NCBI GenBank assembly: GCA_021371795.1 | Contig: JAJFVK010000003.1 | Coordinates: 1 to 64,000 of the forward strand | From: Planctomycetaceae bacterium | GTDB taxonomy: Bacteria > Planctomycetota > Phycisphaerae > Sedimentisphaerales > UBA12454 | DNA: 64,000 nt | Direction of reading: 5' to 3' | Shown here: positions 57,091-64,000 of the stretch, one piece after another | Layout of the letters: each line of letters begins with the position of its first letter | Position numbering within the stretch: the stretch's first letter is position 1 | Notes under the pieces: generated by a model | The model's input: only the letters and a program-made list of their open reading frames with translations | The model's database searches: none | What the model was told of the DNA's origin: nothing | Translations under genes and position numbers: made by a program

Positions 57091-59469
57091 CTAAGAACTG
57101 CCGTATAAGGAAGTAAGCGAGCTTACTGACGCGGTTTGCTGTGATAACAAAGCCAATGTTTTTTCGAGACGCGCGAATTTATCGACGAGTCTTGCCTTAT
57201 ACGCAGTTAGTCTGTCATTTTCCTGTTCAATCTTGGTTTCGATGGCCGTTATTTTGTCATCTAATATATCTCCGCTGATGTCGAGCCTGCCATCGGTTTC
57301 GAGTATTCCTTCGATGTATTCGTCGAGTTTGCTCATAATACCCTGTTTTACGGAAATGGATGAGGTATAAGTACCTTCCGACTGCGTTAAGTCAACCGTG
57401 AACTGAAGCGAGTTTTCCGGGCTTATCGGGTTGCCATCGTCATCGAATGTCGTAATGCCTGATACGAGATTGCCGCTCCATGTGGCGTGCCGCCATTCTG
57501 TTTCGGTGGAGAGTTTTATTCTTACATCAGTTATTTCGTGGCTGCCGTTTAAGTCAACCGCTATGTCATAGTTGCCGGCAGTGGTGTATTTTTCGCTTGC
57601 GTTGTAAAATTCGATAACGCCGGTGTCGTTGTTGCTGATTTTATTGGCGCCGAGTAAATTCAAGACACCTGTAAAATCTTCGCCTATAGCAGTGTTGAAT
57701 ACGGAAGCGTCAAATTCCATCTGGCCTTCGCCGTCAAATGTTATTCCGATATCTTCTGCTGTGGTGAAACTGTCAAATGATTCGAGAAAACCAGTCGCTA
57801 ATCCCATAAACGGATTTCTGCTTTGAGTTTTAATGTATGACACAGCCATATCGCTGCTTAAAACGCCCATTGCCTTTGTATCTGCGTCGTATTCTGTTTG
57901 GTTATCCAGCTCCTCCATCAGAGCGTTATAAGCGGTAACTACGGACTGCACTTTTGATGATACTGATGAAGTGTTTCTGCTGACAGTGATTTTCACAGGC
58001 TTATTTTCTTCGGTAACATCCTTGAGGCTTATAGTTATGCCTGACAGTGCATCGGTAATGTTGTTTGTGCTTCTTTCGATATAGCCGTTATTGCCTTTGG
58101 TGCTCTCCGTGAAAAGTGCGGAAGTGCTGCCGGAAAATGTAAGAAGGCTTGAGTCAATCGAAAGCATATTTGTGTCGCCAGCCGAAGCTTCGAACGTGAA
58201 AGTAGTATATCCGGCAGTGCCGCCGGTAAGATCGTCGCCGCCAACGGTAATACCTGTTATCCCTTTGGCTGTTAAAGCTGCCTGAATTTGTTCAGTTGTT
58301 GCATCGTAAGCGATAGGGTCAGTAATTACACCATTGTATGTAAGACGGAAAGAGCCTCCGGTTGCTGTTGAGCCGAGAGTCAGTCTCTGTATTTCAGCGG
58401 ATGAAGTAGTAGGGTAGCCGTCAACTTTTATTCTTGAACTCTGTGATGACTGTGTCTTTGTGAAAGTTCCAAGGTTGAGTACATTAGGCGTTCCGCCGCC
58501 TTCTGTCGAAACTGCCATTGTCGGCAGCGTAAATGCTGTATCTCCTGTGCCGGGGTTGTATGACATACTTACTTCCATCGAGCTTGCGCCGGAAATATTG
58601 TCTGCCAGAACAATTTTTCCATTTTCGAATCTGGCAGTTGCCACGCCGTCATACATCTCGTTTATCGCATCAATGAGCTGACCTACGGTAGTCAGGGAAT
58701 TTACGGTTAATTCCTTGTCTGCAAGAGTAGTGCCGAAATGGTTTTTACCACTGATAGTAATTTTTTCGCCTTCCAGCAGTCCGCCGTTTTCGGTGAACTG
58801 TGCAAGTTCAGAAATTTTGGTCGTAAGGCCTGCGTCTTTCCCATCTTTAGTTAAGCTTGTTGCGGCTTTCCATGTTTCGGTGTATGTGGTGTCAACAGAT
58901 ATTTGATAGTCTTCGCCGGCATCCTGACCGCTTAGCATTAAACGATATGTTCCGCCGTGATTAAGAAGGCTTGCGGTTACGCCGGGATTGCCAGTGTCGT
59001 TGTTAATCAGATTGACCAAATCTTCAAGTGTTGTTTCACCTGCTACTGTAGTTATGCTTCTGGTCTGGTGATTGTATGTATAAATAAATGTTCCATCGCC
59101 TACATAGTCAGTTGTATATTTGTAAGATGAATTGTCCTGTATCCACGTTTCGGTCGTCGCAAGCTGACTTACTTCTACAGAGTGAGAGCCTTGGGTGGCG
59201 CTTGAAGAAGCGGAGGCTGTAAGTATATCAGTATCGCTGGAGCTGGAATTATAAGTATTTAAAGTACTTGTATCTGATAACTGGCCGGTTGCGGATTTTA
59301 GAGCAGAAACCAGACTTCGTACACTTTCCAGCGCAGTCTTTTGCGTTTCATAGCTGGTCTGTTTGGTCTGGTATCTTGCAAGCCTTTGACTTTCGACATT
59401 AACCAACTGTGTAATGAGACTGCTTGTATCAATACCTGATAATACGCCTGGCAATGTAATCGTTGACAT
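57091..59469 (-). CDS. fliD: Flagellar hook-associated protein 2 (filament cap, FliD)
   Basis: This 792-residue protein has the FliD N-terminus (PGVLSGIDTSSLITQLVNVE; TKQTSYETQKTALESVRSLV), a central Thr/Ser/Gly-rich region with repeated beta modules, and the C-terminal domain (VTAYNALMEELDNQTEYDAD; MSKLDEYIEGILETDGRLDI; YKARLVDKFARLEKTLALLS). It caps the filament and places flagellin. Length is well above the usual 450-670, from an expanded centre. It is the last gene of the minus-strand TPR/FliT operon. Confidence 0.92.
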   Translation of the reverse strand: MSTITLPGVLSGIDTSSLITQLVNVESQRLARYQTKQTSYETQKTALESVRSLVSALKSATGQLSDTSTLNTYNSSSSDTDILTASASSSATQGSHSVEVSQLATTETWIQDNSSYKYTTDYVGDGTFIYTYNHQTRSITTVAGETTLEDLVNLINNDTGNPGVTASLLNHGGTYRLMLSGQDAGEDYQISVDTTYTETWKAATSLTKDGKDAGLTTKISELAQFTENGGLLEGEKITISGKNHFGTTLADKELTVNSLTTVGQLIDAINEMYDGVATARFENGKIVLADNISGASSMEVSMSYNPGTGDTAFTLPTMAVSTEGGGTPNVLNLGTFTKTQSSQSSRIKVDGYPTTSSAEIQRLTLGSTATGGSFRLTYNGVITDPIAYDATTEQIQAALTAKGITGITVGGDDLTGGTAGYTTFTFEASAGDTNMLSIDSSLLTFSGSTSALFTESTKGNNGYIERSTNNITDALSGITISLKDVTEENKPVKITVSRNTSSVSSKVQSVVTAYNALMEELDNQTEYDADTKAMGVLSSDMAVSYIKTQSRNPFMGLATGFLESFDSFTTAEDIGITFDGEGQMEFDASVFNTAIGEDFTGVLNLLGANKISNNDTGVIEFYNASEKYTTAGNYDIAVDLNGSHEITDVRIKLSTETEWRHATWSGNLVSGITTFDDDGNPISPENSLQFTVDLTQSEGTYTSSISVKQGIMSKLDEYIEGILETDGRLDISGDILDDKITAIETKIEQENDRLTAYKARLVDKFARLEKTLALLSQQTASVSSLTSLYGSS

Positions 59470-59590
59470 AGTTTTGCCCTTTATTCTTTGCTGTTAGCTA
59501 TCCTGTATCCAAAAAATCTTCTTATTTCGACTCTGGATTGCTACCTTAATTATCGAACGCTTCGGCACTAAACTTAAATATAGATTTAAT

Positions 59591-59902
59591 CTAACCATTT
59601 TTGCGATATACACTTAGAGTTTTTCGGACGTTATCAACAGCTTTCTGCTGATTTAGCAGGCAGGCTTTTTCGCCAGCCAGAATCAAGTCTAATTTTTTAT
59701 ATAGGTCAAGCACGTATTTGTGCTGTTTTTCAAAATCAGGATTTGGAGGTAATTTATTTTTCAGTAGTTTTTGTATCTTGATTTCGGTCTGTTCGGTGAG
59801 TTTTTCGACTGTTTTAAAATCGCTTTTCATCGCTGCCTGGATTTGTTTTTCAAGCAGGCACCCAAGCTCGTACAGCGGAGATGTTTTTTCATCAGCGTTC
59901 AT
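59591..59902 (-). CDS. FliT/FlgN-like flagellar chaperone
   Basis: This 103-residue, all-helical, Lys/Leu-rich protein (LYELGCLLEKQIQAAMKSDF; YVLDLYKKLDLILAGEKACL) has no catalytic motif. Size, helical nature and place directly before fliD fit a FliT-like chaperone of the cap protein, but sequence support is weak. The start overlaps the TPR gene upstream by 4 bp. Confidence 0.6.
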   Translation of the reverse strand: MNADEKTSPLYELGCLLEKQIQAAMKSDFKTVEKLTEQTEIKIQKLLKNKLPPNPDFEKQHKYVLDLYKKLDLILAGEKACLLNQQKAVDNVRKTLSVYRKNG

Positions 59903-60510
59903 CGTGCGGATATTAGATTACGGTCAACCTCTTCGAGGAGATTGACGGCGTCCTGGTTTTTGGAATCGAGCTGCAGGATATTGAGAAGTATTTTTTTCGA
60001 TTGCTCGAAATTTCCTTCTCTGACATAAAGGGCCGCCAGCGCGAACATAACCGAACAATCATTCGGATGCATATCGAGATAAAGTTCAAGATAATGAATT
60101 ACTTTCGCGAACGAGCCCATCTGGCAGGATGTCTGAAACAAACCCAGCAGGGCGGTGAGATTATCCGAATTCAGCTCAAGGCATTTGAGATACATTTCAA
60201 ATGCTCTTTCGTAATTGCTCTTTTTTTGCGCCGTCATAGCAAGGCCGCAGTATGCGCGGCCGCATTGCGGGTCCAGTCGGCAGGCAACTCGAAACGCAAT
60301 TTCGGCGTTATCCAATAAATCTTTTTGATAATCGATTATTCCAAGTCCGATATAAGGCGCCGCTTCGTCTGGATTCAGTGCAGTCGCTTTTTCATAACAT
60401 TTTTGTGCAAGGTCGTAATCGCCGATGGAGGTATAATAGTCGCCGGTTTTTTGCATTTCCGCGTAGTTTGTGCTCTCCTGTTCGATCATTTCTTTGTTTT
60501 TATTATCCAT
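59899..60510 (-). CDS. TPR protein in the flagellar operon
   Basis: This ~203-residue protein consists of about five TPR units (DYYTSIGDYDLAQKCYEKAT; PYIGLGIIDYQKDLLDNAEI; AYCGLAMTAQKKSNYERAFE; ALAALYVREGNFEQSKKILL) and no other domain. TPRs bind other proteins; here a partner could be flagellin, a hook protein or a glycosyltransferase. ATG 60510 with AGGGA upstream is chosen over a longer frame with a Cys-rich, non-TPR N-terminus. It overlaps the FliT-like gene. Confidence 0.75.
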   Translation of the reverse strand: MDNKNKEMIEQESTNYAEMQKTGDYYTSIGDYDLAQKCYEKATALNPDEAAPYIGLGIIDYQKDLLDNAEIAFRVACRLDPQCGRAYCGLAMTAQKKSNYERAFEMYLKCLELNSDNLTALLGLFQTSCQMGSFAKVIHYLELYLDMHPNDCSVMFALAALYVREGNFEQSKKILLNILQLDSKNQDAVNLLEEVDRNLISAR

Positions 60511-60535
60511 GGCGTTCCCTGATGTCTGTGTCGTT

Positions 60536-61054
60536 CTAATTTTCTGCCATTTTTCTACTGATAATTTCAAGCATTGGGTGCAGCACTGGCTGATTTGGCG
60601 AAATCTCAAGCGACTTGTTGAGCAATTGATGCGCATCTGAAATTTCGCCGGCGTTTATAAACATTTCAGCGGTTCTGTTGAGTATTTCAGCGTTTAAAAT
60701 ACCGAGTTTTTCCATAGTATCGAAAAGCGCAGCGGCTTGTTTTGCGTTGCTTTCAGAAAGGTATGCCTCTGAAAGATTCCAGATAATTTCCGCCGAGTCA
60801 GGCTGTAATTCATTTGCTTTTAGAAAATGTTCAATTGCTTCATCAGAGCGGTTCAGACAATACAGTATTGCGCCGGTATCGTTTATAATTTCCGCGTTGT
60901 CCGGCGACTCGGCCAGATATTTTTGGATGCACTCGAGCGCTTCCTGATGTTTTCCCGCCTCGGCCAAATCCAGCGCCTTCTGATATTTTTTCGAAGCGAC
61001 CGGCTCGTTATTTTTTTTCAGCGGCAATTTTGTATTTTTCGTTTTTACAGTCAT
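60536..61054 (-). CDS. TPR protein, first gene of the fliD operon
   Basis: This 172-residue protein is made of ~4 TPR units (QKALDLAEAGKHQEALECIQ; NDTGAILYCLNRSDEAIEHF; LSEAYLSESNAKQAAALFDT; LNRTAEMFINAGEISDAHQL) after a Lys-rich N-terminus. It has no catalytic domain. It starts 14 nt after the predicted sigma-54 +1 with AAAGGA as ribosome site. Its similarity in build to the next TPR gene suggests duplication. Confidence 0.78.
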   Translation of the reverse strand: MTVKTKNTKLPLKKNNEPVASKKYQKALDLAEAGKHQEALECIQKYLAESPDNAEIINDTGAILYCLNRSDEAIEHFLKANELQPDSAEIIWNLSEAYLSESNAKQAAALFDTMEKLGILNAEILNRTAEMFINAGEISDAHQLLNKSLEISPNQPVLHPMLEIISRKMAEN

Positions 61055-61078
61055 TATTATTCCTTTAAAGGCACTAAT

Positions 61079-61094
61079 CGCAAAATGCGTGCCA
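61079..61094 (-). promoter_or_regulatory. Sigma-54 promoter of the TPR/FliT/fliD operon
   Basis: Minus strand: TGGCAC (61094-61089), GCATT, TTGCG (61083-61079). The GG and GC doublets have the right spacing. The predicted +1 is near 61068. A GCGGTTTTT motif lies just upstream at 61107-61115. Confidence 0.85.
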
Positions 61095-61151
61095 ATTAGA
61101 AATTTAGCGGTTTTTAAAAAATTATGTAAAAAAACTGAACAATTTTAAGAG

Positions 61152-62339
61152 TTAATCAATGAAATCCAGCAGCGACATAGACATCAATTTGCCTGTCGCC
61201 GAAAGAGTCATCTGGTAAAGCGTTTCGCGTCTGGCAAGGTCGATTGCGACTTGAGCTATATCGGCCTGTTCAATCGCTGTCGATTCATCTTCGGTATTGT
61301 ACTGCATATTTTCAAGTGAATCGCGCAGGTTATCGACAAATCCGATTTTCGAGCCTATTGAAGTTTCCTGACTAAGCAGAAGGTTGCTTACTTCGTCAAG
61401 TGAATCTGCCAGCTCACTTCGGCATTGCTGAAGCTGTGTAGTTGAAAGGTTTTTTTCGTTCAGCAGCAAATCCCGTACATTTATCAAAATGTTGAAGATG
61501 TCATAAGTACCAGAGACGCTGACCATTTCATAGCCGGTATTGCTAAGATTGGTTGCATTTACGTATAAAACATTTCCATCAGCGTCCTTAACCGGCACAT
61601 TACTTAAATCTCCTGTATAACTTCCCAGATCAACAGTAGTACCGCCAAGCGATAAATTGTAATCTCCATCGCCGTCTTGCGTAACATTAAGCCAGACGTT
61701 GCCTCTTATGCTGGAAGTTCCACTGCCGCCGGTAACGCCGGTATCGCCGGTAAATGTCGGCGTTGTACGCTCATCAGAACGAAACATATCATCGCCGACG
61801 TAATAAGCGCTGGATTCTACGCCCTGAGCGACGGCGACATCTCTTTGTTGATCGCTTCCCTGATATGTTACTTTTGTAATCATATCATCAGTTCGTTCGA
61901 CAGTATATGGCGCGGTGCTTGTATTACTGCCGCCATAGATATAATTACCGCTGTGTTTTGTGTTGGCCAGAGAAACCATCTGCTCAAGCGCGTCATCGAC
62001 CTGCCCGGCGAGTCTTTTGCGTCCGCTTTCATCGTAAGTACCGCTGATAATCTGACTAAGACTTACTTTTACGTTGGCCAGTTCCGTTGTCATACTGCCG
62101 ATAATGGTTGAGGACATTTCCAGAACGCCGCTTACATCGTCGATGGCGGCAATATAATTTTTAAGCTGCGTAGTTTGAGTGTTTAATCCCATAACTTTGT
62201 ATGCTGACGACGGGTCGTCAGATGCGCGGTTTATGCGTGAACCGGTGGAGTATTGTTCCTGCAGTGCTGTCAATGCTTTTGAATGCAGATATAAAGCGTA
62301 AACGCTGCTGTTATAAATGCTGTTTAAAATACCGCTCAT
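61152..62339 (-). CDS. flgL: Flagellar hook-associated protein 3 (FlgL)
   Basis: This 395-residue junction protein between hook and filament has a flagellin-like N-terminus (YALYLHSKALTALQEQYSTG; SRINRASDDPSSAYKVMGLN) and C-terminus (IEQADIAQVAIDLARRETLY; TLSATGKLMSMSLLDFID). The middle (QMVSLANTKHSGNYIYGGSN; TAPYTVE) is typical FlgL. It follows flgK by 15 bp and belongs to the same operon. Confidence 0.92.
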   Translation of the reverse strand: MSGILNSIYNSSVYALYLHSKALTALQEQYSTGSRINRASDDPSSAYKVMGLNTQTTQLKNYIAAIDDVSGVLEMSSTIIGSMTTELANVKVSLSQIISGTYDESGRKRLAGQVDDALEQMVSLANTKHSGNYIYGGSNTSTAPYTVERTDDMITKVTYQGSDQQRDVAVAQGVESSAYYVGDDMFRSDERTTPTFTGDTGVTGGSGTSSIRGNVWLNVTQDGDGDYNLSLGGTTVDLGSYTGDLSNVPVKDADGNVLYVNATNLSNTGYEMVSVSGTYDIFNILINVRDLLLNEKNLSTTQLQQCRSELADSLDEVSNLLLSQETSIGSKIGFVDNLRDSLENMQYNTEDESTAIEQADIAQVAIDLARRETLYQMTLSATGKLMSMSLLDFID

Positions 62340-62354
62340 AATTTTTTCCTGAAA

Positions 62355-64000
62355 TTAAATTATTTCCATTATGGCCTTGAGTGTTTCGTTAACTGTCATC
62401 ATATATTTAGCGATGGACTGAAACATCTGCTGAAAGACCAGTAATTGCGCCGATTCCTCATTGATATCGACGCCGCTTATTTCAGCCTGCTGGTTGGTAA
62501 GGTTTACAAGCATCGACTCGACATTTTCTTTTTGAACTTCGACGATAGACAAATCCTGTCCGATTTCAGTTACTAATTGACGATAAAATTCGCCGCAGTT
62601 CAAATTGCCAAGTTCGCTTATCGAGCCTTCCTGCAAATTCAGCATCCGTGCGATATTGTCATTATCGTTCATATTTGCGCCGATGGCTGTCGCTGTCCTT
62701 CCGGGGTCGTCGATTATGTCCTGACATATTGCGATATCCAGTGCGCTGCTGCCGGAAAAGAAAGTGTTAAGACCAACGGCCGAGAGCAGTCCTGAAGTAT
62801 CAGAACTGTTAAAAACATCTATGTTGAACGAATCGCCGTTCACAAGGTCTGCGATGTCGGCACCGGTAGTCGGTGAATTCATTGTTATATAAAGTCCCGT
62901 ATTTCCAATCTGTATTTTATCGCCCGGAGAGTATCCTGTACCGATGTTCAAAGTGGCTATTTCGTCTCCGCTGCTGTTTGTTACATAAAGTTTCAAACTA
63001 CTGTCGTTGCCGACATAACCTGCACCCTGTACTGTAAAAGTCAGCGTATCGTTCGAATCGCCGGTATAACTTCCTGAAATGGCAATTTCCGGGTCGGTTG
63101 TTCCGTTGAAATTGGTATCTGCTGCCAGCGGTTCAGAAAATGGTGCCGGTAGAAAATCAAATTCGTAGCCGGCATCTGCAGTTATAGATAATTGATTTGA
63201 TGAATTAACCGACGCGATTACGTGGCTGACGTTTGCGTTGATATAATCTACTATATCGGTTAGCGAATCGGATGAAGTTCCCTGCATCACTGGAATTTCT
63301 GTGCGTGTAATTGAGCCGTTAGTTGTGTTTGTAACTCTCATGTAAACATAACCGCTTGTTACATCGGCGAAATCCTCAAGATTTCCGCTTGTGTTTGCCC
63401 AGCCGATAAGATTATCGAACGAACCGGATACGCCGACACCCTGCACATGACAACTGTTTACTTCTTTTATAATTGTAGATGCCAGTAAATCTAATTTTTC
63501 CTGTACGCTTGAAACAGTGTCGTTTGAAAGAGACATCAATCCGCCGAGTTCTCCGCCCTCGAAATCAGAAGAATACATGGCGCCGCCCTGGATTGTAATT
63601 CCCAGATCCCCAGTGTCAGTAAGCCCTAAATCCAGTTCGCTTGTTGTGGATCCGACGACAAGCGGTATTCCGCCGACAATGACATCGACCACGCCATGTG
63701 CTCTGTTAATGGTCTCTACGCCGATTAAGCCGGATAAGTCAGATATGAGTTTATCTCGCTGGTCGCACATCGCGTTTGCGTTTCCATCGACCAGTTCGAT
63801 ACCTTCAATTTTATCGTTGAGTTCGGCTACCTGGCCTGCGAGGGTATTAATATTATCTACGATGTTTTCGCTTTCGAGCCGGATTTGCGACTGCAGGTCT
63901 GTTAAGTACTTCCCAAGAGTTGCAAACTGACTGACCATCGCGTTGGCCTCACTTACGAATTGGTTCAGCCAAACCTGTTCGTTGGGGTGAAGAGTTAAAT
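62355..64000 (-). CDS. flgK: Flagellar hook-associated protein 1 (FlgK), 5' end outside the window
   Basis: This partial FlgK runs off the right edge: upstream of the first visible Met the frame stays open and encodes LHPNEQVWLNQFVSEANAMV, which is conserved FlgK sequence, so the true start is beyond 64000. The visible ~548 residues include the coiled-coil N-terminal part (LTDLQSQIRLESENIVDNIN; DGNANAMCDQRDKLISDLSG), an expanded Ser/Thr/Gly/Asp-rich centre, and the C-terminal end (VNLTNQQAEISGVDINEESA; QMFQSIAKYMMTVNETLKAI). It joins hook and filament together with FlgL. Confidence 0.9.
   Translation of the reverse strand, partial: LTLHPNEQVWLNQFVSEANAMVSQFATLGKYLTDLQSQIRLESENIVDNINTLAGQVAELNDKIEGIELVDGNANAMCDQRDKLISDLSGLIGVETINRAHGVVDVIVGGIPLVVGSTTSELDLGLTDTGDLGITIQGGAMYSSDFEGGELGGLMSLSNDTVSSVQEKLDLLASTIIKEVNSCHVQGVGVSGSFDNLIGWANTSGNLEDFADVTSGYVYMRVTNTTNGSITRTEIPVMQGTSSDSLTDIVDYINANVSHVIASVNSSNQLSITADAGYEFDFLPAPFSEPLAADTNFNGTTDPEIAISGSYTGDSNDTLTFTVQGAGYVGNDSSLKLYVTNSSGDEIATLNIGTGYSPGDKIQIGNTGLYITMNSPTTGADIADLVNGDSFNIDVFNSSDTSGLLSAVGLNTFFSGSSALDIAICQDIIDDPGRTATAIGANMNDNDNIARMLNLQEGSISELGNLNCGEFYRQLVTEIGQDLSIVEVQKENVESMLVNLTNQQAEISGVDINEESAQLLVFQQMFQSIAKYMMTVNETLKAIMEII

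Noticed and set aside
1-64000. tRNA or rRNA genes
   Set aside because: No stretch with the T-loop GTTCRANYC context and a matching acceptor stem, or with rRNA-like conserved blocks, was recognised by eye. A covariance search would be decisive.

Overview
This window looks like a stretch of chromosome from a flagellated planctomycete-type bacterium, most likely near the Phycisphaerae. The support is a combination: a prepilin-like secreted protein with a GFTLVELLVVIAII leader, PEP-CTERM and dockerin-like exported proteins, TPR plus GT41 (SPINDLY/OGT-type) glycosyltransferases, a TsaC/low-molecular-weight-phosphatase fusion, a GTP-dependent PEPCK, and intergenic DNA full of short periodic repeats. 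The lineage is inferred from gene content only; there is no rRNA in the window.

Region 1 (1-11 kb) holds pckG, a divergent set of exported proteins (dockerin-like, two PEP-CTERM paralogues, a lipoprotein and its frameshifted relic), a ParA ATPase fused to a glycogen-binding-type domain, and a prepilin-like protein. The gaps are long. They contain phased A-tracts, hairpins, terminators and several repeat families. Region 2 (11-26.4 kb) is housekeeping: gltX, a PfkB kinase, thpR, recA, alaS and a zinc-ribbon membrane protein on the plus strand, then hisD, a secreted unknown, a LOG-family protein, a GIY-YIG nuclease flanked by inverted repeats, acnA, rpiB and the TsaC-phosphatase fusion on the minus strand. 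Region 3 (26.5-29.1 kb) is one large hybrid sensor kinase with four CBS motifs.

Region 4 (29-64 kb) is a flagellar and glycosylation island. Minus-strand operons carry a methyltransferase with two GT41 enzymes, flagellin with FliS, a third GT41 enzyme, and FliK with GT4 and GT2 glycosyltransferases. A plus-strand run then encodes flgB, flgC, fliE, fliF, fliG, fliH, fliI, fliJ, a MotE-like protein, motA, two motB-like genes, fliO, fliP, fliQ, fliR and flhB. A final minus-strand run encodes flgK (cut by the window edge), flgL, two TPR proteins, a FliT-like protein and fliD. No flhA, fliM, fliN, flgD, flgE or fliL is seen here.

The most coherent new signal is regulatory. Five sites matching the sigma-54 -24/-12 promoter stand directly in front of the methyltransferase/GT41 operon, fliK/GT4/GT2, flgB, fliO and the TPR/FliT/fliD operon. 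They tie the glycosyltransferases to the flagellar regulon. With a Ser/Thr-rich flagellin centre, this suggests a sigma-54-controlled O-glycosylation system for flagellin. Two of the sites place the predicted transcription start 1-3 nt before the ATG, which implies nearly leaderless mRNAs.
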